This document shows positions 16,129 to 25,029 of a stretch of 64,000 nucleotides of DNA, in pieces (the first letter of the stretch is position 1; each line of letters starts with the position of its first letter). This stretch comes from HGM04593 sp045646965 (lineage in GTDB: Bacteria > Bacteroidota > Bacteroidia > Bacteroidales > Bacteroidaceae): assembly GCA_045646965.1 (NCBI GenBank), contig JAZRLR010000002.1, positions 20,420 through 84,419 on the forward strand, written 5' to 3'. The notes under the pieces are model-generated. The model did not search any database and was not told where the DNA came from. It saw only the letters and a list, made by a program, of their open reading frames with translations. Made by a program: the position numbers and the translations under genes.

Positions 16129-17184
16129 ATGAAAGTAGTAATAGACGAAAAGATACCTTTCTTGCGCGATGCGCTTGTGGATATGGGGTGCGAGGTGCTT
16201 GCTTTGCCGGGCAGTGCGATAACCCGTGACGATGTGTTGCAGGCCGAAGCGCTCTTTGTGCGCACCCGCACTATCTGCGACGAGGCTTTGCTGCAAGGTG
16301 CGGCCGTGCGCTTTATAGGCACTGCTACAATAGGTTACGACCACATCGACACCGCCTATTGCGAAAGCAACGGTGTCACGTGGACAAATGCCGCAGGCTG
16401 CAACGCCGACGCGGTGCTGCAGTATGTGCAGGCGGTTGTCTACACCTGGGCAAAGGAGAAAAATCGCTCTCTCGCCGGTCTTACGATGGGCGTTGTGGGC
16501 GTGGGAGAGATAGGTTCCCGTGTGGCGCGCTGGGCCGCCTCCGAGGGTATGCGTCTTGTGCTTAACGATCCGCCGCGTGAGAAACGTGGCGATGATGGTT
16601 TTTCTTCTCTTGCCTCTCTTGCCGAGCAGAGCGATATTATTACTTTTCACCCCACATTGAGCGTGCAGGGCGAGTTCCCCAGTTATCATCTTGCCGACGA
16701 CGCTTTCTTTGCCTTTTTGGGCAGGTGCGCCCTTTTTATAAATGCGTCGCGCGGTCCCGTGGTAGACAATGCGGCTCTGCTGCGTGCCCTTGAACGCAAC
16801 GGCGAGTTGTGTGCAGCGCTCGATGTGTGGGAGAACGAGCCTGCTATAGATATCGCGTTATTAAATAAGGTATATATAGGAACACCGCACATCGCGGGCT
16901 ACTCTGCCGAGGGTAAGATAAACGCTACAACCATTGTGCTTGAGGCATTTGCACGTTTCTTTGGCTGTACAGAGCAGGTACCATCGCTCTCGCTGCCGGC
17001 TCCCTCGCCCTCGGTTGTGCAGGCGGCTTCCTTTGCCGAGGCGGCATTGAAGGTCTATTCGCCCCTTGCCGATTCGCAGCAGTTGAAGAACAACCCCGCA
17101 GAGTTTGAAAATCTACGCAATAACTATAATCTGCGGCGCGAGGTATCGGCCTACAAATTGCAGCTTGACGAGGAAAAATGTTAA
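16129..17184 (+). CDS. pdxB: Erythronate-4-phosphate dehydrogenase
   Basis: The 351-residue D-2-hydroxyacid dehydrogenase oxidises 4-phosphoerythronate with NAD in the DXP-dependent route to pyridoxal phosphate. The N-terminus M-K-V-V-I-D-E-K-I-P-F-L-R is typical of PdxB. The nucleotide-binding loop is G-V-V-G-V-G-E-I-G-S (about 122-131), followed by N-A-S-R-G-P-V-V-D-N-A-A-L-L and the active-site segment G-T-P-H-I-A-G-Y-S. It has the C-terminal extension of PdxB and is longer than a simple phosphoglycerate dehydrogenase core. The ATG at 16129 is chosen over an in-frame GTG at 16036, because family members begin at this MKVV sequence. Confidence 0.92.
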   Translation: MKVVIDEKIPFLRDALVDMGCEVLALPGSAITRDDVLQAEALFVRTRTICDEALLQGAAVRFIGTATIGYDHIDTAYCESNGVTWTNAAGCNADAVLQYVQAVVYTWAKEKNRSLAGLTMGVVGVGEIGSRVARWAASEGMRLVLNDPPREKRGDDGFSSLASLAEQSDIITFHPTLSVQGEFPSYHLADDAFFAFLGRCALFINASRGPVVDNAALLRALERNGELCAALDVWENEPAIDIALLNKVYIGTPHIAGYSAEGKINATTIVLEAFARFFGCTEQVPSLSLPAPSPSVVQAASFAEAALKVYSPLADSQQLKNNPAEFENLRNNYNLRREVSAYKLQLDEEKC

Positions 17185-17262
17185 AAAATGACGAGAAAAG
17201 CGTGGTTTTTGCACAAAAATCATCAAATGTGCAATAATTGTGCTAAAAAAACTCCTTCTTTT

Positions 17263-17293
17263 TTTGTGGTTTTTGTTTTTTATCATACTTTTG
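17263..17293 (+). promoter_or_regulatory. Promoter of acpP-fabF-rnc
   Basis: TTTG (17263-17266) and TACTTTTG (17286-17293) are separated by 19 bases, a full match to the Bacteroidetes consensus. The acpP start codon is 43 bases downstream. Confidence 0.8.
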
Positions 17294-17336
17294 TAGCAAA
17301 ATAATAATAATTTACAATTTTCTAAATATTACAACT

Positions 17337-17582
17337 ATGTCAGAAATTGAAGCAAGAGTAAAAGAGATTATCGTTGAGAAATTCGGTGTATCAGAGTCAG
17401 AGGTTACTTCAGAGGCTAACTTCACAAATGATTTGAGCGCAGACTCTCTCGACAGAGTAGAGCTTATTATGGAGATTGAGGACGAGTTTGGTATCTCTAT
17501 CCCCGAGGAGCAGGCCGAGAGAATTGCAACAGTAGGTGATGCTGTTAAGTATGTAGAGGAGAAGGTTGCCGAGGGTAAGTAA
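17337..17582 (+). CDS. acpP: Acyl carrier protein
   Basis: The 81-residue acidic helical protein has the phosphopantetheine attachment site D-S-L at residues 36-38 (Ser37), preceded by the normal N-D-L-S-A. It carries growing acyl chains for type II fatty acid synthesis. It is followed by fabF 29 bases downstream, the classical acpP-fabF pair. Codon use is strongly biased, as expected for a highly expressed gene. Length and motif leave little doubt. Confidence 0.97.
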   Translation: MSEIEARVKEIIVEKFGVSESEVTSEANFTNDLSADSLDRVELIMEIEDEFGISIPEEQAERIATVGDAVKYVEEKVAEGK

Positions 17583-17611
17583 TCGACTCTTTCTCTCCTA
17601 ACAATTCTATA

Positions 17612-18874
17612 ATGAAACTTAGAAGAGTTGTTGTAACAGGTCTTGGTGCCGTTTCGCCATTGGGCAATAATGTTTCTCAAGTATGGGAAAATGCCGTAAA
17701 TGGAGTGAGTGGTGCAGGGCCTATTACTCATTTTGATACCTACCTGTTCAAGACGCAGTTTGCGTGTGAGGTAAAGGGTTTCGATCCTTCTACGCTGATG
17801 GAGCGTCGCGAGTTGCGCAAGCTTGACAGCGTAACCGTGTTCGGTGTGGCTTCGGCTGTTGAGGCCATAGCAGACAGCGGCCTCGACTTTGAGCAGGTTG
17901 ATTGCAATCGTGTGGGTGTTATCTATGGTGAGGGTATCGGCGGTATCACTGCGTTGGAAGATGAGATACGAGCCTATACTTTGAGCCAGGAGGGAGGGCC
18001 TCGTTTCTCACCCTTCTTGGTTACCAAGATGATTTCTGATATGACAGCGGGTATTATCTCTATCAAATATGGTCTCAAGGGCCCCAACTATGTAACCACT
18101 TCGGCTTGTGCGTCGTCGTCTAACGCTCTTATCGATGCGGTAGACCAGATACGCCTTAACAGAGCCGACGTTATATTGGCCGGCGGTACCGAGGCTCCTA
18201 TTTGTCCCGTGGGTGTGGGCGCATTCAATGCGATGCACGCTTTGTCTACACGCAACGACGAGCCCGCCAAGGCTTCACGTCCTTTCAGCAAGAGCCGCGA
18301 CGGCTTTGTAATTGCCGAGGGAGCTGCCTGCCTGGTGCTCGAGGAGTATGAGCACGCTGTGGCTCGTGGTGCAAAGATATATGCCGAGATTGTGGGCTCC
18401 GGTCTCACAGCCGACGCTTATCACATTACAGCTCCCCATCCCGACGGAGACGGCGCTATGCGTGTGATGAAGAACGCTTTGGCCGAAGCAGGTCTTTCTC
18501 CCGAAGATGTCGATTATATCAATGTTCACGGAACATCGACATACGCAGGCGACATTGCCGAGGTTAAGGCTATAAAGACACTTTTCGGCGAGCACGCCTA
18601 TAAGTTGAACATCAGCTCCACAAAGTCGATGACAGGTCACCTGATGGGCGCTGCAGGAGCCATAGAGGCTTTGCTCACCGTGCTTGCCATAAAGAACGGT
18701 ATTGTGCCTCCCACAATCAATCACGAAGAGGGCGACGAAGACCCCGAGATTGATTATGCGTTGAATTTCACTTTCAATAAGGCGCAAAAGAGAGAGATAA
18801 ACGTAGCCATATCCAACACCTTTGGATTCGGTGGACATAATGCATCTATAGCTTTTAAGAAAGTTGAAGGCTAA
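17612..18874 (+). CDS. fabF: 3-oxoacyl-[acyl-carrier-protein] synthase II
   Basis: The 420-residue thiolase-fold condensing enzyme has the catalytic triad Cys166 (T-S-A-C-A-S-S), His306 (N-V-H-G-T-S-T) and His343 (T-G-H-L-M-G-A-A-G-A). It extends malonyl-ACP-derived chains in fatty acid synthesis. It follows acpP, and its last 11 bases overlap the start of rnc, giving an acpP-fabF-rnc operon. Confidence 0.96.
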   Translation: MKLRRVVVTGLGAVSPLGNNVSQVWENAVNGVSGAGPITHFDTYLFKTQFACEVKGFDPSTLMERRELRKLDSVTVFGVASAVEAIADSGLDFEQVDCNRVGVIYGEGIGGITALEDEIRAYTLSQEGGPRFSPFLVTKMISDMTAGIISIKYGLKGPNYVTTSACASSSNALIDAVDQIRLNRADVILAGGTEAPICPVGVGAFNAMHALSTRNDEPAKASRPFSKSRDGFVIAEGAACLVLEEYEHAVARGAKIYAEIVGSGLTADAYHITAPHPDGDGAMRVMKNALAEAGLSPEDVDYINVHGTSTYAGDIAEVKAIKTLFGEHAYKLNISSTKSMTGHLMGAAGAIEALLTVLAIKNGIVPPTINHEEGDEDPEIDYALNFTFNKAQKREINVAISNTFGFGGHNASIAFKKVEG

Positions 18875-19607
18875 AAGATTATTACAAAGGATTATAGATA
18901 AGATAAGGCTCCTGTCTTGCAAAGACAGGGAGTCTTATCTTTTGTTATATTCCATACTTGGTTTTATGCCGGGCAGTCTGAAGCCCTATAAGATGGCATT
19001 TACCCACAGCTCGTCGGCGGCGGGCAGCAGCGGTCGCAAGCTTGTGTGCAACGAACGTCTCGAATTTTTGGGCGATGCGGTGTTGAGCTCTGTGACGGCC
19101 GATTTCCTTTATTCAAATTTTAGAAAAGAGCGTGAGGGGTTCCTCTCAAAGTCACGTAGTAACATAGTTTGCCGTGAGCGTCTCAACAGCTTGGCGCTTG
19201 AGATAGGTATAGACAGGCTTGTAAAGGAGTGTGGCACCTCGAATCAGCATAACAGCTATATATATGGCAACGCCCTGGAGGCTCTCATAGGTGCCGTGTA
19301 CATAGATAAGGGGTATGACCGCTGTCGTTCCTTCCTGCTCGAAAAGGTCTTCTCGCGTCTCGGTGATATAGATTCTGTGGTGCGCAGCGACAAGAACTAT
19401 AAGAGCCGTCTCCTGGAGTGGGCGCAGAAAAAGCGTCACGAGGTGGTGTTTGAGCTCGTGAGCGAGGTGGTGCGTCGCGACGGTGTGTACTTTGTTTCGC
19501 AGGTGCTTGTAGATGGCGAGCCTTGTGGCAGGGGTGAGGGCTTCTCGAAACGCGAGAGTCAGCAGAACGCAGCGCAGGAGGCTGTGAACCGTCTTATCTT
19601 ATCTTGA
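18864..19607 (+). CDS. rnc: Ribonuclease III
   Basis: The 247-residue enzyme cleaves double-stranded RNA for rRNA maturation. The catalytic domain contains E-R-L-E-F-L-G-D-A-V-L (Glu67, Asp71) and Y-G-N-A-L-E-A-L-I-G-A (Asn136, Glu139). A double-stranded RNA-binding domain occupies about 175-247. Asn136 stands where E. coli has Asp114; I recall an Asn at this position as common in Bacteroidetes enzymes. The start is a TTG at 18864, 11 bases inside fabF; the next in-frame ATG would remove the conserved N-terminal helix, so the TTG is preferred. The 3' end overlaps that of folB on the other strand by 9 bases. Confidence 0.92.
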   Translation: MKAKRLLQRIIDKIRLLSCKDRESYLLLYSILGFMPGSLKPYKMAFTHSSSAAGSSGRKLVCNERLEFLGDAVLSSVTADFLYSNFRKEREGFLSKSRSNIVCRERLNSLALEIGIDRLVKECGTSNQHNSYIYGNALEALIGAVYIDKGYDRCRSFLLEKVFSRLGDIDSVVRSDKNYKSRLLEWAQKKRHEVVFELVSEVVRRDGVYFVSQVLVDGEPCGRGEGFSKRESQQNAAQEAVNRLILS

Positions 19608-19967
19608 GGCTTTAAGTGTAACAGCCGAGCATAGTCTGTCGCCACCCATAGGAGGCGTGTCCTTGCGCAGCGTAATTTCTATATTTTCTATTATCGCAAA
19701 GGTGGCAAACAGCCTTTTGATAATTCTGCCACATACATTCTCGAGCAGGTTCGAGGGCGTGCTCATCTCCTCTTTTATTATCTCGTAAATGTCGGCATAG
19801 CTCACGGTGGCCTCTATATCGTCGCTCTCGGCCGAGCTGCTGTCTGTAATGTGCATTGTGGTGTCTATGGTGAACCACGCACCCACAATTTTCTCCTGCT
19901 CCATAACGCCGTGGTGGGCATATAGGTGTATGTCGCGTAACTCTATTGCGTAACTTGTTATAAGCAT
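19599..19967 (-). CDS. folB: Dihydroneopterin aldolase
   Basis: The 122-residue protein has I-E-L-R-D-I-H-L-Y-A-H-H-G-V near the N-terminus and the late motif I-T-L-R-K-D-T-P-P-M-G-G, as in FolB. It splits 7,8-dihydroneopterin into 6-hydroxymethyl-dihydropterin and glycolaldehyde in folate synthesis. It is convergent with rnc, sharing 9 bases of coding sequence at the 3' ends. It lies downstream of nrdJ on the same strand but beyond a strong terminator, so it probably has its own weak promoter. Confidence 0.93.
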   Translation of the reverse strand: MLITSYAIELRDIHLYAHHGVMEQEKIVGAWFTIDTTMHITDSSSAESDDIEATVSYADIYEIIKEEMSTPSNLLENVCGRIIKRLFATFAIIENIEITLRKDTPPMGGDRLCSAVTLKASR

Positions 19968-19982
19968 ACTTTTTTACTTAAA

Positions 19983-20016
19983 AACGCCTGCCTGACGGCA
20001 CTGTCAGGCAGGCGTT
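19983..20016 (-). terminator. Terminator after nrdJ
   Basis: A perfect 14-bp GC-rich stem (19983-19996 with 20003-20016) and a 6-base loop are followed on the minus strand by a T-rich run. It lies between the nrdJ stop and folB start, ends nrdJ transcription and separates folB from it. Confidence 0.85.
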
Positions 20017-20041
20017 GGGAATTATATATAGTTTAAAGAAG

Positions 20042-22570
20042 TTACCCGCATTTTGAATATCCGCAGGTGGGGCAGTGCAGACAGCCCTCTTCGAATATCA
20101 GCTGGCTCTTGCAGTTGGGGCATTTCTCGGCCGAGGCGGAGCCGTCGGCTATGTAGCGTTTCAGCGCTCTCTCCACACCGTTTTTCCAAGTGTTTATATT
20201 GTCGGAACCGAGCTGCAGTGTCGAAATGAGCTTTATAACCAGCTCGATGGGCATCTTGTAGCGCAGCACGCCCGAGATGAGCTTTGCATAGTTCCAGAAT
20301 TCGGGGTTAAAACGCTCCGAGAGACCTTCGATGGTTGTCTTGTAGCCTATCTTATTCTCGAACTGGAAGTCGTAGCGTTTACTGCCGTCCTCGTTGGTGT
20401 GTTTTATGATTACGCCGTGGGTTACGTTTTTGGGCAAGGGTATGCCGTCCTCGTCGTCCTGCTGTCCGGTGAAGATTTCGTAGGGCTCTCCGTGCAAAAG
20501 GCCAATGAATGCCACCCATTTCTCTTTGTTATTCTGGAAACGTACCACATCGGCCTCGAGAACTGTGGGACGCACCTCTGTGATTGTGGGTTTCATCTCC
20601 TCGCTCTTCTCCTCTTTTTTGCTGTCGGCCGACACGAGCACACCGGCGCGTGAGCCGTCGCGGTACACGGTGCAGCCCTTGCATCCGCATTTCCAGGCTG
20701 TTATGTAGAGCTCGTTTACGAGCTTCTCGTCTACGCTGTTGGGGAGGTTTATAGTTACGCTTATCGAGTGGTCTACCCATTTCTGTATGCGTCCCTGCAT
20801 CTCAACCTTTGCAACCCAGTCGATGTCGTTCGACGTGGCTTTTGCGTAGGGTGAGCGTGCCACGATGCCGTCTATCTCCACCTGTGAGTAGCGTTTTGTG
20901 CAGTCTATGCCGCTCTTCTTCATCCACTCTACAAATTTGTGGTGGTACACGATGTACTCCTCAAATGTGTCGCCGTTCTCGTCGGTGAAATCTACGTGCA
21001 CCTCGGGGTCGTTGGGGTTTACCTTGCGGCGGCGTTTGTACACTGGCATAAAGACGGGCTCGATACCCGAAGTCGTCTGTGTCATAATGCTCACGGTGCC
21101 TGTGGGGGCGATGGTGAGACAGGCGATATTGCGTCGGCCATATTTCTTCATATCCTCGTAGAGCTGGGGCGATGCCTCGCGCAAACGGTTTATGAAGGGG
21201 TTGTTCTCCTCGCGTTTGTAGTCGAATATTTCAAATGCTCCGCGCTCCTTGGCAAGGTTTACCGACGAGCCGTAGGCTGCGAGGGCTACCTGCTTGTGTA
21301 CTTCCTCCGAGAAATCTATGGCCTCGGGGCTGCCGTAGCGCATACCCATAGCGGCAAGCATATCTCCCTCGGCTGTGATACCCACACCGGTGCGGCGTCC
21401 CATACTGCTCTTGCGGTATATCTTCTGCCACAATTTGCGCTCGGCCTCTTTTACCTCCTCAATCTCGGGGTCGCTCTCTATCTTTGCTTGTATAGCCTCA
21501 ATCTTCTCGAGCTCAAGGTCGATGATATCGTCCATAATGCGCTGTGTCTTCTGTGTGTGCTCGCGCAAAAGGTCGAAGTCGAAGCGTGCCTCGGGTGTGA
21601 AGGGGTTTATAACGTATGAGTAGAGGTTTATCGCAATCAGGCGGCAAGAGTCGTAGGGGCAGAGGGGAATCTCACCACAGGGGTTTGTCGATACGGTCTT
21701 GAATCCGAGGTCGGCATAACAGTCGGGGATAGATTCGCGCTCTATGGTGTCCCAGAAGAGCACACCGGGCTCTGCCGACTTCCAGGCGTTGTGTATGATT
21801 TTTTTCCATATATCGCCGGCGTTCACCTCTTTGGTGTACAAGGGGGTGTCTGAATCGATGGGGAATTTCTGCAAATAGGTGGTGTTGTTTGTCACCGCTT
21901 GCATAAACTCGTCGTCAATCTTCACCGATACGTTGGCGCCTGTAACCTTGCCTTCGGTCATCTTTGCGTCTATGAAAGCCTCTGCGTCGGGGTGCTTAAC
22001 CGACACGCTGAGCATAAGAGCACCTCGACGGCCGTCCTGTGCCACCTCGCGTGTGGAGTTTGAATATCTCTCCATAAAGGGCACGAGGCCTGTAGATGTG
22101 AGGGCAGAGTTCTTTACGGGTGAGCCTTTGGGGCGTATGTGTGAGAGGTCGTGGCCTACACCGCCGCGACGTTTCATCAGCTGCACTTGCTCCTCGTCTA
22201 TGCGTATGATACCGCCGTATGAGTCGGCTTTTCCGTCGATGCCTATCACAAAACAGTTCGAGAGCGATGCAATCTGGAAGTCGTTACCGATACCGGTCAT
22301 AGGGCTGCCCGAAGGAATCACATATTTGAAGTGGTCGAGGAGGTCGTAAATCTCTTGTGCCGACATAGGGTTCTCATACTTTTGCTCTATGCGTGCAATT
22401 TCGTTGGCAATGCGCCAATGCATTTCCTCGGGCGATTTTTCATAGATGGCTCCGAAAGAATCCTTTACGGCATATTTGTTTACCCAAACTCTCGCAGCGA
22501 GTTCGTCGCCGTTGAAATAATCTAGTGAGGCTTTGAAAGCTTCGTCGTAGGTGTAGGTTTGCTTTTTCAC
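20042..22570 (-). CDS. nrdJ: Adenosylcobalamin-dependent (class II) ribonucleotide reductase
   Basis: The 842-residue enzyme reduces ribonucleotides to deoxyribonucleotides using a cobalamin-generated radical, with no need for oxygen. It contains the active-site segment T-N-P-C-G-E-I-P-L-C and the later A-P-T-G-T-V-S-I-M loop. The C-terminal zinc-ribbon tail C-P-N-C...C-P-T-C-G-Y-S-K-C supplies the redox-active cysteines. Length and motifs match the long NrdJ form. It is transcribed alone from a consensus promoter and ends at a strong terminator. No cobalamin riboswitch-like leader is obvious in the short 5' region. With mutA-mutB, it is the second B12-dependent function in the window. Confidence 0.95.
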   Translation of the reverse strand: MKKQTYTYDEAFKASLDYFNGDELAARVWVNKYAVKDSFGAIYEKSPEEMHWRIANEIARIEQKYENPMSAQEIYDLLDHFKYVIPSGSPMTGIGNDFQIASLSNCFVIGIDGKADSYGGIIRIDEEQVQLMKRRGGVGHDLSHIRPKGSPVKNSALTSTGLVPFMERYSNSTREVAQDGRRGALMLSVSVKHPDAEAFIDAKMTEGKVTGANVSVKIDDEFMQAVTNNTTYLQKFPIDSDTPLYTKEVNAGDIWKKIIHNAWKSAEPGVLFWDTIERESIPDCYADLGFKTVSTNPCGEIPLCPYDSCRLIAINLYSYVINPFTPEARFDFDLLREHTQKTQRIMDDIIDLELEKIEAIQAKIESDPEIEEVKEAERKLWQKIYRKSSMGRRTGVGITAEGDMLAAMGMRYGSPEAIDFSEEVHKQVALAAYGSSVNLAKERGAFEIFDYKREENNPFINRLREASPQLYEDMKKYGRRNIACLTIAPTGTVSIMTQTTSGIEPVFMPVYKRRRKVNPNDPEVHVDFTDENGDTFEEYIVYHHKFVEWMKKSGIDCTKRYSQVEIDGIVARSPYAKATSNDIDWVAKVEMQGRIQKWVDHSISVTINLPNSVDEKLVNELYITAWKCGCKGCTVYRDGSRAGVLVSADSKKEEKSEEMKPTITEVRPTVLEADVVRFQNNKEKWVAFIGLLHGEPYEIFTGQQDDEDGIPLPKNVTHGVIIKHTNEDGSKRYDFQFENKIGYKTTIEGLSERFNPEFWNYAKLISGVLRYKMPIELVIKLISTLQLGSDNINTWKNGVERALKRYIADGSASAEKCPNCKSQLIFEEGCLHCPTCGYSKCG

Positions 22571-22628
22571 TTTGGTAGGTTATTTTGTTTTTAATTAATC
22601 TTTCGGAAGTCTGTTTTTTTAGTGAACG

Positions 22629-22660
22629 CAAATTTACAGAGCATTTGTTAAATAAACAAA
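22629..22660 (-). promoter_or_regulatory. Promoter of nrdJ
   Basis: On the minus strand, TTTG (22657-22660) and TAAATTTG (22629-22636) are separated by 20 bases. The nrdJ ATG is about 60 bases downstream. Confidence 0.78.
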
Positions 22661-22694
22661 TATTTTTATTTTAAGTTATGAACAGCCAGCAAAG

Positions 22695-22879
22695 TTTTCC
22701 AAAATAAAAATTAGTTGCCTGAAAATCAACGAAGTAAAATTTTGAAAAGGAGAAAAAGTTTTCCAAAAGAAAAATCGTTACAAAACCGCGTTTGTTTTTT
22801 GTGGCTATTCTCGTGTCTTGTGAAGCGTGTGGTGCTTGTTTGTGTTTGCGTGGTGTTTACGCTGCTTGGTTTTCCAAAA
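22695..22879. repeat. Three copies of GTTTTCCAAAA in the nrdJ-dnaA gap
   Basis: The 11-base motif occurs at 22695-22705, 22758-22768 and 22869-22879, all in the same direction, within a gene-free AT-rich gap of about 390 bases. The gap otherwise holds the nrdJ promoter and the dnaA terminator; no gene was seen in it. The motif could be a protein-binding site, but nothing identifies the protein. Confidence 0.5.
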
Positions 22880-22909
22880 TGTGGGCGCGCTTTCGATTGT
22901 GGCATAAAA

Positions 22910-22938
22910 AAACCGCAACCCGATGTGGGTTGCGGTTT
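22910..22938 (-). terminator. Terminator after dnaA
   Basis: A perfect 12-bp stem (22910-22921 with 22927-22938) with a 5-base loop is followed on the minus strand by a run of T. It is 19 bases past the dnaA stop. Confidence 0.85.
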
Positions 22939-22956
22939 ACTATTTGGGATTTTTTT

Positions 22957-24342
22957 TTATGCACTTTGCAGTGAAAGGTCTATCTCGTTGAGTTCGTTGC
23001 GGAACTGCTTGTCTGTCTCTGCAAGGTTTGCAATGGTCTTGCAGGCGTGGAGCACGGTCGCGTGGTCGCGTTTGCCTATGTACTGACCAATCTTTGAGGT
23101 AGACATATCGAGGTATTTTTTTGACAAGTACATTGCCACCTGGCGCACAAGTACTACCTCGCGTTTGCGAGAGCGGGTGTTTATGCTCTCTGCCTCCACA
23201 CCGTAATAGTCTGATACTTTTTTGATTATATCGTCTATTGTGATGGTGCGCTCCTCGTAGTCCGAGAAATTGCCGACAATTTTCTTTGCAAGGGCGATGT
23301 CTATGTCGGTGTTGTTGATTGTGGAGTGTGCCATAATCGAAACAACGATACCTTCGAGGTCGCGTATGCTTGCATTGACGTGCTCGGCGATGTAAGATAT
23401 TACCTCCTCGGGGAAATTGAGACCGTCTTTGCGTATCTTGTTGCGAAGGATATTTTTGCGCAACTCAAAGTCGGGTTTCTCAATCTCTGCGGTCATTCCC
23501 CATTTGAAACGGGTGATGAGGCGCTCTTCCATTCCCTGAAGCTGCGCGGGTGAGCGGTCGGAGGTCATAATCAACTGTTTGCCGTTGAGGTGCAAGTGGT
23601 TGAATATGTGGAAGAATGTGTTCTGTGTTCTCTGCAAGCCTGCAAATTCCTGAATATCGTCGATTATGAGCACGTCGATACTCTGGTAGAAACGCATAAA
23701 GTCGTTGAAGTTCTTTTGCAGGATAGAGTCGGTGTACTGTACCTGAAAGAGATGTGCCGATACGTAAAGAACGCGCAGTTCGGGGTGCAACTCTTTTATT
23801 TTGCTACCGATGGCGTTTACAAGGTGTGTCTTGCCCACACCCGATGAACCGTGGAGGAACAGGGGGTTGAAGGCTCTGCCCGGGGTGTTGGCAACGCTCA
23901 CTCCCACCGAACGTGAAAGGCGGTTGCTTATACCCTCGACAAAGTTGTCAAATGTGTATCGGTTGATAAGCATCGAGTCGAGTTCCTGTGAAGGCTGGGG
24001 TGCCTTGTTTCCCGAATTGAGCGGGTGGGCTGTTGTTTTGTTGGCGGTGAAACTGTCTGCGCCAACCTCGACGCTCTGGTTATTATCGATGTCGGTGAGT
24101 ACGCTGTACATCAGCTTTGTGCCGTTGCCCATCACTTTGAAAAGTGTTGAACGCAACAGGCCGACATAGTTCTCCTCAAGGTGTTCGCACACGAAATTGC
24201 TCTTGACTTGAATGGTCAAGGTGGAGTCGGCATACTTGATTGGCTTTATATCGGCGAACCAAGTAGCAAATGTAGCCTCGGTGACATTATCGCGGATAAT
24301 GTCAAGGCACTTGCTCCATTTTTCTATCAGGTGTGAATCCAT
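22957..24342 (-). CDS. dnaA: Chromosomal replication initiator protein
   Basis: The 461-residue protein has a domain I (1-80) starting with a W-S-K-C-L-D-I-I-R-D-N-V segment and a short linker. An AAA+ domain follows with Walker A G-S-S-G-V-G-K-T at 165-172 and Walker B L-I-I-D-D-I-Q. The C-terminal DNA-binding domain carries the signature G-K-R-D-H-A-T-V-L-H-A. It binds oriC and opens it. ATG 24342 fits the family N-terminus. An in-frame ATG at 24426, preceded by AAAGGAG, would add 28 residues, and the open frame continues to 24471. The 5' region contains a long hairpin between these candidate starts. Confidence 0.95.
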   Translation of the reverse strand: MDSHLIEKWSKCLDIIRDNVTEATFATWFADIKPIKYADSTLTIQVKSNFVCEHLEENYVGLLRSTLFKVMGNGTKLMYSVLTDIDNNQSVEVGADSFTANKTTAHPLNSGNKAPQPSQELDSMLINRYTFDNFVEGISNRLSRSVGVSVANTPGRAFNPLFLHGSSGVGKTHLVNAIGSKIKELHPELRVLYVSAHLFQVQYTDSILQKNFNDFMRFYQSIDVLIIDDIQEFAGLQRTQNTFFHIFNHLHLNGKQLIMTSDRSPAQLQGMEERLITRFKWGMTAEIEKPDFELRKNILRNKIRKDGLNFPEEVISYIAEHVNASIRDLEGIVVSIMAHSTINNTDIDIALAKKIVGNFSDYEERTITIDDIIKKVSDYYGVEAESINTRSRKREVVLVRQVAMYLSKKYLDMSTSKIGQYIGKRDHATVLHACKTIANLAETDKQFRNELNEIDLSLQSA

Positions 24343-24382
24343 TGTAGGTTGTTTTTCTTTATCATTTTCTTTGAGACTCGAA

Positions 24383-24414
24383 CAACCATCGGTTCTTTGT
24401 TCAAACGATGGTTG
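24383..24414 (-). promoter_or_regulatory. Hairpin in the dnaA 5' region
   Basis: CAACCATCG (24383-24391) and CGATGGTTG (24406-24414) are exact reverse complements around a 14-base loop. The 3' end is about 40 bases before the preferred dnaA start and downstream of the alternative ATG at 24426. It could act as an mRNA structure controlling dnaA or as a binding site. Confidence 0.4.
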
Positions 24415-24471
24415 CGCAAGTTGCATCGGGGGCTCCTTTCGGGGTGCCGGGTAATGCTCTCTCTGTTTCAA

Positions 24472-25005
24472 TTCTTATGCAAATATCATAAAAGAAAAAT
24501 GAAAAAACAAGTGAAAAAAAGTCGCGGAAATTAGGTACTTTATAAAGGGTTGTTTTTCAGGTTGTTATAGCTGCGCTTTTTTGCAAGGTTGCTTATTTGA
24601 TAAAATTTTTAAAAAGGTGATATACAACGATTTAGGTGTGTAAAAAATAGTTACAAAAACCTTGCAGAGCACCCTGTAATCAACGTCTGGAGCAGGCTGG
24701 CAAGGGATTGCGTGTTTCCTTGCGCTATCTGCTTTTTCTTACTTTCTTAATTAGACCGAGTCTATATAAGGCCGAAAATTTTTTTATTTAATATTATTTG
24801 CATAGGTGCGAAATTGCCACTTTTTTTCTGAAATTTTTCTTTGATTTTTTTGTTTTTTCGCAAAGAATGAAGTAGGGAAGGTGGGGCCTGAAGAGAGCCT
24901 TACCTTTTGCGGGCTGTGAGAATTCCCGGGCGCAAACGCAATTTTCTTGTTAATTTTTTCTTTCAGACAAAACGACTCCCACTCCGAAGTTTGTGATATT
25001 TATAA
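24472..25005. other. Gene-free AT-rich region between dnaX and dnaA
   Basis: About 530 bases without a convincing gene on either strand. It holds poly-T/poly-A tracts, a TGCAAGGTT/AACCTTGCA inverted repeat (24582-24590 and 24658-24666) and one loose DnaA-box-like TTTTACACA on the minus strand near 24640. Its position upstream of dnaA makes it a candidate for dnaA promoters or an origin, but no cluster of DnaA boxes is seen and no consensus promoter could be fixed. Confidence 0.35.
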
Positions 25006-25029
25006 AAAAATCTCCCGAAGGAGATTTTT
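25006..25029 (-). terminator. Terminator overlapping the dnaX stop codon
   Basis: A 10-bp stem AAAAATCTCC/GGAGATTTTT (25006-25015, 25020-25029) with a CGAA loop is followed on the minus strand by a further T run. Its first arm includes two bases of the dnaX stop codon. Confidence 0.8.

Noticed and set aside
24472..25005. Definite oriC
   Set aside because: Only one loose DnaA-box-like site is seen and there is no ordered cluster of boxes. Skew analysis of the whole chromosome would be needed.
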